Below are positions 43,921-52,274 of a stretch of DNA of 64,000 nucleotides, in pieces. The position numbers were made by a program, and so were the translations under genes. The stretch spans positions 1 to 64,000 of the forward strand of contig JACKNX010000008.1 of assembly GCA_024234635.1 (NCBI GenBank). The letters are read 5' to 3'. The stretch's first letter is position 1. Every line of letters begins with the position of its first letter. Under the pieces are notes generated by a model, which saw nothing but the letters and a program-made list of their open reading frames with translations, did not search any database and was not told the DNA's origin. This stretch comes from Pseudomonadales bacterium. GTDB lineage: Bacteria; Pseudomonadota; Gammaproteobacteria; Pseudomonadales; Azotimanducaceae.

Positions 43921-44239
43921 AGGATGGCACACAGCTCCCGCGCCTCCCCGGCATCGGCATCCGCATCGGGCTCACACGACCGCCCAACGCAAATTGGCGG
44001 CCAGGGAGGCTCGCGCAGGAGCATGTCCTTGCCAGGGCAACAGCCGGGTCCCAGGCCTGCCATTGGACACAGGTCCTGGATTGAAGCAATTCACGGGATG
44101 GGCGCACATCGTCAGGTGAGGAATTCATCTGGACGAAAGCTCGTCCCAACCCGGGATCAACAGACCTGTTTGACCCCATCCCGACCCGACGTAATACTGC
44201 GCCTCCCCGCGAGCAGCGCCCACGAATCAACCACGAGTT
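43921..44239. other. interval between repeat array A and argG
   Basis: 319 bases with no supportable gene. Frames on either strand give only low-complexity or family-less peptides. It should contain the argG promoter and leader; no ARG-box-like palindrome was recognised by eye. Confidence 0.4.
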
Positions 44240-45568
44240 ATGGCAACGATTCTCCAGAACCTTCCACTTGGCCAACGAGTTGGCATCGCGTTTTCCGGCG
44301 GTCTGGACACCAGCGCCGCCTTGCTCTGGATGCGCCAAAAAGGGGCTATTCCCTACGCCTACACAGCACACCTCGGACAACCTGACGAGCCAGACTACGA
44401 CGACATCCCCCGCCGTGCCCTGCAATACGGTGCGGAACACGCCCGCCTCGTAGACTGCCGGCAACAGCTTGCGCAAGAGGGTATCGCCGCACTCCAGTCA
44501 GGCGCTTTCCATATTTCCACGGGAGGACTCACCTATTTCAACACGACCCCGATCGGCCGGGCTGTCACTGGCACCATGCTGGTCGCTGCCATGAAAGAGG
44601 AGGAGGTCAATATCTGGGGGGATGGAAGCACCTACAAAGGCAACGACATAGAGCGCTTCTATCGATACGGCTTGCTCGTCAATCCATCGCTCCAGATCTA
44701 CAAGCCCTGGCTTGACCAGGCTTTTATCGACGAACTTGGTGGACGCGCAGAAATGTCGGCGTTCATGCGCAGCGCTGGTTTCGAATACAAAATGAGTGCG
44801 GAGAAAGCCTATTCCACGGACTCAAACATGCTGGGCGCAACACACGAAGCCAAGGACCTTGAGCTTCTGTCCAGCGGAATCCGCATCGTGCAGCCGATCA
44901 TGGGCGTCGCCTTCTGGCGCGACGACGTACCGGTTCGCCCCGAAGAAGTACGTGTGCGCTTCGAAGAGGGAGTACCCGTTGCCCTCAACGGGGTTAACTA
45001 CGACGACCCGGTTGAACTCATCCTCGAAGCAAATCGCATAGGCGGTCGACACGGTCTGGGCATGAGCGATCAGATCGAAAATCGGATCATTGAGGCAAAA
45101 AGCCGCGGCATCTATGAGGCTCCGGGACTCGCGTTGCTGTTTATCGCCTATGAGCGCCTTGTTACTGGCATTCACAATGAAGACACGATAGAACAGTATC
45201 GCGACAATGGACGACGCCTGGGTCGCCTGCTCTACCAAGGACGCTGGTTCGATCCCCAGGCAATCATGCTAAGGGAGATGTCGCAACGCTGGGTTGCCAA
45301 AGCCATTACCGGCGAGGTCACACTCGAACTGCGCCGCGGCAATGACTACTCACTGCTGAACACGGAGTCGCCAAATCTCACCTACCAGCCGGAGCGGCTA
45401 ACGATGGAAAAAGGTGAATCCAGCTTCTCCCCCGCGGATCGCATCGGGCAACTCACCATGCGAAATCTGGACATCGCCGATACCCGCGACAAGCTTGCAA
45501 CCTATGTACAAACTGGGCTGCTGGCTCCGTCGCCGGGCGCTGCCCTGCCCCACTTGAAAGATGACTGA
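44240..45568 (+). CDS. argG: argininosuccinate synthase
   Basis: 442-residue E. coli-type (long) argininosuccinate synthase, joining citrulline and aspartate with ATP in arginine synthesis. The PP-loop IAFSGGLDTSAALLWM is at residues 15-30; further marks are GNDIERFYRYG, STDSNMLGATHEAKDLE (in part: DSNMLGATHEA), and MSDQIENRIIEAKSRGIYEAPG. The long type is about 447 residues in E. coli. No other arg gene adjoins, but speA, which uses arginine, is 1.6 kb downstream on the other strand. Repeat arrays flank the region, so it may have been moved or may be a hot spot. Confidence 0.95.
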   Translation: MATILQNLPLGQRVGIAFSGGLDTSAALLWMRQKGAIPYAYTAHLGQPDEPDYDDIPRRALQYGAEHARLVDCRQQLAQEGIAALQSGAFHISTGGLTYFNTTPIGRAVTGTMLVAAMKEEEVNIWGDGSTYKGNDIERFYRYGLLVNPSLQIYKPWLDQAFIDELGGRAEMSAFMRSAGFEYKMSAEKAYSTDSNMLGATHEAKDLELLSSGIRIVQPIMGVAFWRDDVPVRPEEVRVRFEEGVPVALNGVNYDDPVELILEANRIGGRHGLGMSDQIENRIIEAKSRGIYEAPGLALLFIAYERLVTGIHNEDTIEQYRDNGRRLGRLLYQGRWFDPQAIMLREMSQRWVAKAITGEVTLELRRGNDYSLLNTESPNLTYQPERLTMEKGESSFSPADRIGQLTMRNLDIADTRDKLATYVQTGLLAPSPGAALPHLKDD

Positions 45569-45687
45569 TCCACAGACACTGCCTCAGCTGCAGACAGGGT
45601 AAATGCGTCTCCTGGGCGGTCCCGACAGCGGCTGACCGGGAGTAAATATTTGCGTTGATCTGAGGTGGATTGTTTTCCCACACGTTC

Positions 45688-45766
45688 CAGGAATTCAGGA
45701 ATAAGGTATGAACCGGGTCGCACCAGTCGACCCGGTTAACTTCGGCGCCGGATCGCAGGAATTCAG
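45688..45766. repeat. 11-base direct repeats framing a hairpin
   Basis: CAGGAATTCAG at 45688-45698 and again at 45756-45766, with the 27-base hairpin 45711-45737 between. Could be a remnant of a small mobile element or a paired binding site. Confidence 0.6.
45711..45737. repeat. perfect 10-base hairpin upstream of the transposase
   Basis: AACCGGGTCG - CACCAGT - CGACCCGGTT. Very stable; no T-run follows, so a transposase-recognised structure is as likely as a terminator of argG. Confidence 0.6.
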
Positions 45767-45880
45767 TCGGCGGAAAAAGCCAACGTGTATGTCATCCTAC
45801 GCGCGAGAATTACCGCGACGCACGAGCTCCGCCGATATTGCCTCTGGCAGCACTCCCTTCAAATAGTCGACGCTGGGGGA

Positions 45881-46798
45881 ATGACAACGCCCCGAAAAAT
45901 TCTCGTAGACGATTGCACTCCTCTCTTCTATCACCTGATCTCACGCTGTGTACGGCGAAGCTTTCTTTGCGGGCGTGACCCGCTCACGAAACGAAATTAC
46001 AACCACCGCAAAGCCTGGCTCAAGGAACGAATGTATGAGCTCGGGCGCTACTTCTCGGTCGACCTCTATGCCTACAGCATCATGGACAACCATTTTCACA
46101 TGGTCGTCTACTACGATCCCAACGAATCAGATCGATGGTCAGATGACGAAGTAGCTGATCGCTGGCTTAGTCTGTGCCCAGTTCGGCTTGCTGACGGAAC
46201 CATTGACGTTGTAGCCCAGGCTGTAAAGCGCAGCGTCCTCATCGAAGACAATGACGCACTTGCCCACGCGCGGCGTCAGCTCGGCTCCCTTTCGATGTTC
46301 ATGAAGTTCCTGAAACAACCAATTGCCCGGCGGGCCAACGCGGAAGACGGATGTACTGGTCACTTTTTCGAACAGCGCTTCTATTCAGGCGCATTGCTGG
46401 ATGAGAACGCTGCGCTGGCAGCCATGGCATACGTTGACCTCAATCCCGTTCGCGCGCAGATTGCAAATTCCATCGAGGCATGCCGGAATTCCTCAATCAG
46501 CGACAGACTTTCAGTACAGGTGAATTCCAGGGAGCGTCTGGACGCTTATCTGGCGCCATTGGCGTCTGGTATCAACAAGAAACAAAGTCAGACTTCCACG
46601 ACCCTAAAAAGCTACGTGCTACTGCTGCGCCACTTGACGAAGTCAGCCACGCCCTCTGGAAGAGAGATCTCCGAAAGCTGGACTTCGAGAATGGAAATGA
46701 TGCGCTCGCTTCAGCGGGCCTATGGCTCGAAAGACAAACTGGAACTCTGGATCAGGAACCGGAAACTGCGCTTCCTCGAGCGGCCGATGGCGGCATAA
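45881..46798 (+). CDS. REP-associated tyrosine transposase (RAYT, Y1 family)
   Basis: 305-residue single-strand DNA transposase of the IS200-like RAYT group that moves REP hairpins. The HUH-type metal motif is HFH at residues 71-73 in YSIMDNHFHMVVYY; C-terminal family segments are GHFFEQRFYSGALLDE and AYVDLNPVRAQI. ATG at 45881 follows GGGGGA closely; the open frame upstream is unlike the family. No terminal inverted repeats or target duplications bound it, as expected of domesticated RAYTs. Three arrays of related short repeats lie within 3.5 kb. Confidence 0.88.
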   Translation: MTTPRKILVDDCTPLFYHLISRCVRRSFLCGRDPLTKRNYNHRKAWLKERMYELGRYFSVDLYAYSIMDNHFHMVVYYDPNESDRWSDDEVADRWLSLCPVRLADGTIDVVAQAVKRSVLIEDNDALAHARRQLGSLSMFMKFLKQPIARRANAEDGCTGHFFEQRFYSGALLDENAALAAMAYVDLNPVRAQIANSIEACRNSSISDRLSVQVNSRERLDAYLAPLASGINKKQSQTSTTLKSYVLLLRHLTKSATPSGREISESWTSRMEMMRSLQRAYGSKDKLELWIRNRKLRFLERPMAA

Positions 46799-47162
46799 GA
46801 CGCAACGACAAACGAGATCCATGTCTCCGGCCCACCAGCTTCCATGTCTAACAGAAGTCTTGAACACGGAGTAGCGCCTCGACCACAACGGAGCGCTCTC
46901 CTTTGCAGTTGTCATTCCGTTTCGGAATTAATGACGACCACACTGCAGATCGGTACATCGACTACTGATTCCAGCAGCCTCTCGACGTAGGAGCGTTTGG
47001 TATCACGATGAGGACACTTGCGCGGAGAGCTTCATCAGCGCTCGCTCATCGTTATCAACTGACCTTCTCTCCCCTCACGATGTGTGTCCTTTCCGGTCTC
47101 TCTCCCCTCAGGATGTGTGTCCTTTCCGGTCAGTATGTGTGTCCGTTTCCGTCACGTTTCCG
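46799..47162. other. 364-base interval with palindrome and repeat array B
   Basis: No gene. Holds the nested palindrome at 46911-46935 and, next to the speA stop, repeat array B. GTAG tetranucleotides, typical 5-prime guides of RAYT targets, occur at 46871 and near 46987, but without an adjoining clear hairpin. Confidence 0.5.
46911..46935. repeat. nested palindrome downstream of the RAYT gene
   Basis: GTCATT...AATGAC outer arms with an inner ATTCCG-TTT-CGGAAT hairpin at 46914-46928. The two pairings exclude each other, so it could switch fold. Possible terminator or transposase site. Confidence 0.5.
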
Positions 47163-47165
47163 TCA
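47066..47165. repeat. repeat array B (two 33-base units plus a partial)
   Basis: Two nearly identical 33-base units (47066-47098, 47099-47131) each with TGTGTGTCCTTTCCGG, and a third partial copy with TGTGTGTCCGTTTCC running into GTTTCCGTCA. On the minus strand the core reads CTGACCGGAAAGGACACACA, related to array A. The TGA of speA (47163-47165) lies in the first TGACGGAAACG element. Confidence 0.8.
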
Positions 47166-49085
47166 AACCGCATCGCAGTACGTGCTGCCCTCGAACATGC
47201 GGGTGTAGAAGTTGAGCAGCCGCATCCCTTCATTCGGCCGAATCAGCCCGCTGTCGATTTTCCTGCGCACCAGTTCGGACATCCGCCGATCCAGATCATT
47301 CGGGAAATACTGCACCTGGGCCAGCATATCCTTGACCGAGATCCCGCGAATTTGTTCCTCGATCCAGAAATTACCGCTTTCGTCCGGGCTGGCATACACA
47401 TGCACTTCGTTCACCCGGCCGAACAGATTGTGGGAATCGCCGAGTATTTCCTGGTAGGCACCCACAAGAAAAATACCCAGATAGTAGGGTTCTCCGGGAG
47501 TAAACACATGCAGGGGCAGCCAGTGGCTTGTGGACGACTCCCTCACATAGCGGCTGATCTTGCCATCGGAGTCGCACGTAAGATCAACTACCACACCACG
47601 CCGCACAGGCTCCTCATCCAACCGATGCAGTGGCATTACGGGGAACAACTGACCAATGGACCAGTGATCCAGGATTGAATGAAATACCGAAAAATCGCCG
47701 AGATACAGATCGGTAAGGCGTTCCTCGAGCTGTTGTTGCTCCATCGGCATTGGCGAAAGATTGGCCGCTTTCAGTTTGTGCAGAATCGTCCGCGATACAT
47801 GCCAGTACAGCGCGTCCGCCTCGGCAAGGCACTCCACGTTCAGGTAACCCAGCCGGGCCAACTGGTCCGCCTGCGCGCGCGCTTCCTGGGCGTCATGGTA
47901 GATCTCCAGAAGCAGTGGAACCGAGGAAGCATCGTTTTCGACTTCCTGCAGTGCCTCGCGCAGATGCAGCACCACCGGCGGCGTATTTTCGGTCGTCGCC
48001 GCCAGTGGCTGCGCGTCCTGTCGGTGCACACCCAGCACCGGTACCACCAGCATGGAGTGATGTGCCGTGATGGCCCGTCCACTTTCAGACAGCAGGGTCG
48101 GTGGCTTCACACCACGCTCATCGCAGATTTCTTTCACCGCATAGACCACGGCATTGGCGTATTCCGCGAGGCTGTAGTTGACACTGGAGTCCGCGTCACC
48201 ATAGTCCCCACCGTAGTTCACCCCAAGACCTCCGCCAACATCGACAAAACGGACGGATAGTCCCCGTACCTGAAAATCCGCGTAGATATGGCAGATTTCG
48301 CGCACGGCGTTGCGCAGTACCCTGATATCCGCAATCTGGCTGCCCAGATGAAAATGCAGCAGTTCGAGGCTATCGCCCATGCCCCGGGACTCGAGAACGG
48401 TAACAAGGCGCATGAGTTCCGGCGTCGTCAAGCCGAACTTCGATCCCACGCCACCGGACTCGAACCAGCGACCGGAACCGCGTGTCGACAATTTCACACG
48501 CACGCCGAGGCGCGGCACCACGCCCAACGTTTCGGCAAGATGCAGCGTATGTTCGAATTCTGAATACTTCTCGATCACCGGCAGTACAGACTGACCGATT
48601 GACTGGGCGCGGAGCATCAGCTCAAGCATCGTCTGATCTTTCACACCATTACATAACAGCAACATGTTGTCGCTAACCAGCGGCAGGGTCGCCACGAGTT
48701 CCGTTTTCGAGCCACATTCCAGACCCAGGTTGAACTCACGCCCGGCTTCGATTACCTCGGCGACCACTTCATGCAACTGATTGACCTTGATCGGATAGAT
48801 GCTCCGATAATCACCTTCGTACGCCGCATCAGCGATAGCCTGGCGGAAAGCCAGGTTCAATCGTCTCACCCGCGTACGTAGCACATCCTGGAAACGTAAA
48901 ATCAACGGCAACGTCAAATTTTCACGGACCGCCTCGTCGATGACGTCCATGACATCGACAGACAGTTCAGAGTCCCCTTGCGGACGTACGGCCACATGCC
49001 CTTTTTCGTTCACATGGAAAAAACTATCACCCCACGTGCCTACCGCGTACAGGGATTCCGCATCAGTTGTACTCCAGTTAGTCAT
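47163..49085 (-). CDS. speA: biosynthetic arginine decarboxylase
   Basis: 640-residue PLP enzyme making agmatine from arginine, first step of the ADC route to putrescine and spermidine. PLP Lys in YPIKVNQ, LGLECGSKTEL, HFHLGSQI, VDVGGGLGVNYGG and the C-terminal GAYQEILGDSHNLFGR are present. E. coli SpeA is about 658 residues. ATG 49085 has AGGA six bases away; the upstream open frame is rejected. Its stop lies in repeat array B and its promoter region holds array C. With gss and argG it outlines a route from arginine to glutathionylspermidine. Confidence 0.95.
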   Translation of the reverse strand: MTNWSTTDAESLYAVGTWGDSFFHVNEKGHVAVRPQGDSELSVDVMDVIDEAVRENLTLPLILRFQDVLRTRVRRLNLAFRQAIADAAYEGDYRSIYPIKVNQLHEVVAEVIEAGREFNLGLECGSKTELVATLPLVSDNMLLLCNGVKDQTMLELMLRAQSIGQSVLPVIEKYSEFEHTLHLAETLGVVPRLGVRVKLSTRGSGRWFESGGVGSKFGLTTPELMRLVTVLESRGMGDSLELLHFHLGSQIADIRVLRNAVREICHIYADFQVRGLSVRFVDVGGGLGVNYGGDYGDADSSVNYSLAEYANAVVYAVKEICDERGVKPPTLLSESGRAITAHHSMLVVPVLGVHRQDAQPLAATTENTPPVVLHLREALQEVENDASSVPLLLEIYHDAQEARAQADQLARLGYLNVECLAEADALYWHVSRTILHKLKAANLSPMPMEQQQLEERLTDLYLGDFSVFHSILDHWSIGQLFPVMPLHRLDEEPVRRGVVVDLTCDSDGKISRYVRESSTSHWLPLHVFTPGEPYYLGIFLVGAYQEILGDSHNLFGRVNEVHVYASPDESGNFWIEEQIRGISVKDMLAQVQYFPNDLDRRMSELVRRKIDSGLIRPNEGMRLLNFYTRMFEGSTYCDAV

Positions 49086-49374
49086 TCGCCGTCCTGCTCC
49101 ACTGCTGATTGGACCGCAGCTATTGTGGCACGAACACGCGTTCTGACTCGCGTTCCTCTGGAGAGGGTATCGCTGTCTCACTACACTACCATCCGCGTGA
49201 CGCTTGCAACGCGGGCATCCCGCTCCTGGAGAACGTGTGTCCCGTTCGAATCCGTCCCGTTCGAATCCGTGCGCCCTGAACGTGTGTCCCGCTCCAGAAC
49301 GTGTGTCCCGCTCCAGTCAGTCGTCAGAACGTGTGTCCCGTTCCAATGGAACGCCAGATCAATCGGAGCTGAAG
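49086..49374. promoter_or_regulatory. divergent control region holding repeat array C
   Basis: The 289-base gap between speA (minus) and the SIMPL gene (plus). Half of it is repeat array C, so promoters of both genes must lie beside or inside the array. Confidence 0.45.
49231..49340. repeat. repeat array C (GAACGTGTGTCCCG type)
   Basis: Four copies of GAACGTGTGTCCCG (49231, 49278, 49297, 49327) and a 15-base tandem pair CCCGTTCGAATCCGT (49241-49255, 49256-49270). The reverse complement CGGGACACACGTTC occurs exactly in array A at 43795-43808, tying the arrays together. Confidence 0.85.
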
Positions 49375-50076
49375 ATGCCCTGTCGAGGCTTGTTTGTGGT
49401 TTTCCCCTTCCTGCTGCTGCAGCCTGTCCATAGCCTTGGCGCGGACTCTCTGCTTCTGCCGACAAACCAGGTCTCCTTCAGCGTTGTGGTTGAACGCCAG
49501 GTACCGAACGACTGGACACGCGCGCTCGTCGGCATCACGATCGCGGACGCGGACCCTGCGGCGCTGGCCCGCCGGGTCAACGCAACCATCAGCGAAGCGC
49601 TCGGCATAGCCCGAAAGAGCAAAGCGCTCACCGTGTCGAGCGCCACCTACACCACCTATCCGGAGTACGGCGACGACAATCGCATTGTCCGTTGGCGGGC
49701 ATCCCAGGACGTCATACTCGAAGGCGCCGATACCGCGGCCATCACCCACCTCATCGCCGCACTGCAGTCGCGTGGGCTGTTGCTGCGCAACATCACATTC
49801 ACGCTGGCGGCGGGCACGCGCGCGGCCGTGGAGAATGAACTGATCACCGGCGCGATCCAGGCGTTCCGCAATCGCGCGGTGCTGATATCCCGCGGCTTCG
49901 ACAAATCCAGCTATTCGATTGTTTCCGTTTCCGTCGGCGACAACGGCTATCCACAGCCCACACCGATGATGGAAAACACCAAACAGATGCTCTCGGGCGC
50001 CGTGGAGCCGCCTGAATTCGAACCCGGCAGCAGCACACTTCGCATCGATGTAAGCGGCACCATTGAGTTGCAGTAG
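49375..50076 (+). CDS. SIMPL (DUF541) domain periplasmic protein
   Basis: 233-residue secreted protein: signal peptide (GLFVVFPFLLLQPVHSLGA), then SFSVVVERQVPNDWTRALVGITIADADPAALARRVN and the typical SIMPL repeats with TVSSATYTTYP, WRASQDVILEG and AIQAFRNRAVLISRGFDKSSYSIVSVSVGDNG. SIMPL proteins are periplasmic or outer-surface proteins often tied to oxidative stress or transport. GGAG lies six bases before the ATG at 49375. The frame upstream passes through repeat array C and is not coding. Confidence 0.82.
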   Translation: MPCRGLFVVFPFLLLQPVHSLGADSLLLPTNQVSFSVVVERQVPNDWTRALVGITIADADPAALARRVNATISEALGIARKSKALTVSSATYTTYPEYGDDNRIVRWRASQDVILEGADTAAITHLIAALQSRGLLLRNITFTLAAGTRAAVENELITGAIQAFRNRAVLISRGFDKSSYSIVSVSVGDNGYPQPTPMMENTKQMLSGAVEPPEFEPGSSTLRIDVSGTIELQ

Positions 50077-50168
50077 CAGCGCCTGAATGAACGGACGCGC
50101 CTGACCTGTGCGGGAGCCTGAAGCGATCGGTTTGACGGAAGACATCCGGGGGACAGGCCGGAATCGAG

Positions 50169-51200
50169 CTACATCAATCGGTCCACCGCTGCTTCCACCA
50201 GCGCCGCTGCTACCCAGGCCAGCGGCGGAATGACCACGTAGAAGCCGATACGCCAGAGGGCAAGCCTGGCAACCGGCCATTCAGACACCGCCAGAATGCG
50301 GTCACGCTGGCTGAGCAGGGCACTGAAGGACGGGTCGGACAGTGCCGCCAGGTTCCGTTCCGGCGCATAACCGATAGCCGCATCCAGCCGCTCGAGTTCC
50401 GCCATGCGTGCCGCTCGTATCGCATTGCGGATACCCCACATCGGCCGCACCAGCAACCACACGGCAAGTGGCAGCACAAGCATCACCGGCAACAGCCAGT
50501 CGCGCAGTTGCAGACTGCCCAGCAGGGCGCCCTGTACCAGCAGGAACGAGATTCCACCTACGGCGATCAGCATCAGGCGCTGACCGACGGTGAGAAACGC
50601 GCCAAGGCGATGCATCGAATATAGATCCACGCGCACCAGTCGGGCACCGATGACCGCCAGCGTGTTGGCGATGCGCACCATGTGCGCCGCGACGTAGAGC
50701 AACAGCAACCATAGCGCCAGGAAGTTCGGGATACCCCATGCAAACAAGGGATTGAACGGTTTGGTATCACCCGCCAGCCAGCTTCCGAGATCGCCGAAAA
50801 TAATATTGGGTACAAGCCAGCAGAGAAATCCAGCGACGAAGGCAACCATGGCTACACGTCGACCAAGCGGCGCGACCAGACGATTCAACAGCTTGGCAGC
50901 ATCCGTTCGCAGCAGTTCGCGCATCGACAGCACATCATCGCGCGTGCTTCGCAGTGCCCAGGCAAGAAATCCGGTGGCATACCCGAACGATCCGGCGTTG
51001 ATCGCAATGACTACGCAGACCTGGTAGAACTCACGCGAAGGCACATCCTGCAACCCTGCCACGACCAGCACGTTGAGCAAAGCCGGCAGGAGAAAGAGCG
51101 CGCCTGCCGCCAACCCCAGATGCAACGCCGACAGACCGGTTGCTGCCTGGACGCGCAGCAACCAGCACAGGCGGGCCACGTTCTCCGGTTTGTCAGCCAA
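50169..51200 (-). CDS. hypothetical multi-pass membrane protein
   Basis: 343-residue protein with about eight hydrophobic segments (for example LAAGALFLLPALLNVLVVAG, VAMVAFVAGFLCWLV, ALWLLLLYVAAHMV) and no family I recognise. The only start near the N-terminus is TTG at 51200 (MADKPENVARL), with no convincing ribosome site, so the true start may differ. No Cys clusters, kinase or HAMP motifs were seen. It lies between a SIMPL gene and a DUF2164 gene; function unknown. Confidence 0.65.
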   Translation of the reverse strand: MADKPENVARLCWLLRVQAATGLSALHLGLAAGALFLLPALLNVLVVAGLQDVPSREFYQVCVVIAINAGSFGYATGFLAWALRSTRDDVLSMRELLRTDAAKLLNRLVAPLGRRVAMVAFVAGFLCWLVPNIIFGDLGSWLAGDTKPFNPLFAWGIPNFLALWLLLLYVAAHMVRIANTLAVIGARLVRVDLYSMHRLGAFLTVGQRLMLIAVGGISFLLVQGALLGSLQLRDWLLPVMLVLPLAVWLLVRPMWGIRNAIRAARMAELERLDAAIGYAPERNLAALSDPSFSALLSQRDRILAVSEWPVARLALWRIGFYVVIPPLAWVAAALVEAAVDRLM

Positions 51201-51268
51201 GGCTGGTTCGCCGCATTCCGGTCACCGGACTTCGCCCGCCCGGGACGGAACGGAACAGCAACCGGTAT

Positions 51269-51529
51269 TCAACCGCGCGCTCCGAATTCCGTCACCTTTT
51301 CGAGTTCGAAGATGGCCTCGTTGATGTCTTCCATCCGGCGCTCCAGAACCGCCTGCGCGTCGTACAGTCCCCGGTTGTAGAAGTACACGCCAATTTCCGC
51401 AGCAAAAAAATCCAGCAGGAATTCGGCATCAAAACCACCAATGTCCTGTTTGAGTTCCTCGCTGAAATACAGGCGGATCTTGCGCACGAGAATTTCCTTC
51501 TCCGCCTTGCTGAACGTGATATCCGCCAT
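51269..51529 (-). CDS. DUF2164 family protein
   Basis: 86-residue helical protein with the DUF2164 pattern: ITFSKAEKEILVRKIRLYFSEEL, IGGFDAEFLLDFFAAEIGVYFYNRGLYDA (in part: FDAEFLLDFF, FYNRGLYDA) and an acidic ending FELEK. Function unknown; often single-gene. GGGAGG six bases before the ATG at 51529 fixes the start. Confidence 0.85.
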   Translation of the reverse strand: MADITFSKAEKEILVRKIRLYFSEELKQDIGGFDAEFLLDFFAAEIGVYFYNRGLYDAQAVLERRMEDINEAIFELEKVTEFGARG

Positions 51530-51593
51530 CTTTCGCCTCCCGATGCACATCACGCCTGATCACGGGCAACAGCCCTGGAACACGACCGGGTTA

Positions 51594-52088
51594 TCAACCC
51601 GTCAGGCCGTCCTCGCCATATTCGGTGGCTGGGCCCCGACCACCGGGCCCCAGGCGACCACCGGACCCCAGGTGACCCTGGCCCGGCACGTGGTTCACTT
51701 CCACGCGTATGCCGTCCGGATCTTCGAACAGGATGGAATAGTAACCGGGCGCAAACCGCGTGCCGTCCTCCGGGCCGTGCACGATCTTCGCGTTCAGCTC
51801 GTCTCGCACGAACGCGAAGATACGATCGACATCCGCATTGGAACGCGCTCGAAAACAGAAGTGGTGCAGGCCCGCCATATCCTGATCGAACACGTGAGCG
51901 CGTTTTTCCGAAGGCGCGCCACGCACCAGGATGCCGGTGCGGCTGCCGATGCAATACACCACGTTGTCGTTGCGAATGAGCGTGTTCATTTCGAGGAAGT
52001 TGCAGAGCTTCTCCCAGAAGGGCAACCCGGCCGCCGGATTACGCACCGTCAACTGGATATGGGCAATTCCATTCACGCCTACCGTCAT
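51594..52088 (-). CDS. VOC family protein with a Gly-rich tail
   Basis: 164-residue glyoxalase-fold protein: HIQLTVRNPAAGLPFWEKL, GLHHFCFRARSNADVDRIFAFV, and the C-terminal YYSILFEDPDGIRVEVNHV with the metal-ligand Glu. Start at ATG 52088 (MTVGVNG) with GGGG eight bases away; ATG 52094 is closer to the site and less likely. After the fold comes a Gly/Pro-rich tail (GSGGRLGPGGRGP) encoded by an 18-base tandem duplication. Substrate unknown. Confidence 0.8.
   Translation of the reverse strand: MTVGVNGIAHIQLTVRNPAAGLPFWEKLCNFLEMNTLIRNDNVVYCIGSRTGILVRGAPSEKRAHVFDQDMAGLHHFCFRARSNADVDRIFAFVRDELNAKIVHGPEDGTRFAPGYYSILFEDPDGIRVEVNHVPGQGHLGSGGRLGPGGRGPATEYGEDGLTG
51638..51673. repeat. 18-base tandem duplication inside the VOC gene
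   Basis: GACCACCGGGCCCCAGGC followed by GACCACCGGACCCCAGGT, two differences in 18. Being a multiple of three it adds six residues in frame to the C-terminal tail. Confidence 0.75.
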
Positions 52089-52274
52089 CGTCATTTCCCC
52101 GCTCAGACCAAGAGTTCGTCCCCGGACCAGCCAGCTGCCACTGGCGCCAGGCGCCAAGCCCGCGAGATTACCGTGATTCCACGTTCACCGACCAGACGAC
52201 CCTGGATTTCAGACTACAATGCCCGGCACGTTCACCCGATACCCCGGATACACACGGCATCCTGACCGCACACC

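Larger units (their letters stand above)
45569..45880. other. 312-base interval before the RAYT gene
   Basis: Carries no gene, but holds a perfect hairpin (45711-45737) framed by 11-base direct repeats. It may combine the argG terminator, the transposase leader and transposase recognition elements. Confidence 0.5.

Noticed and set aside
42618..44063. 481-codon minus-strand open frame ending in Cys-Pro-Gly-Gln-like repeats
   Set aside because: Antisense to gss; the repeated peptide is produced by repeat array A and is not a real repeat protein.
43788..49340. Arrays A-C as a CRISPR locus
   Set aside because: Units are 11-33 bases and adjoin one another without unique spacers, and no cas genes are present.
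43788..49340. argG-RAYT-speA as a composite transposon
   Set aside because: The flanking arrays are not inverted terminal repeats of an insertion sequence, no target duplication was seen, and argG and speA look like normal housekeeping genes.
49204..49374. N-terminal extension of the SIMPL protein through repeat array C
   Set aside because: The extension is simple Ser/Arg/Val repeats; the ATG at 49375 has a ribosome site and starts a signal peptide.
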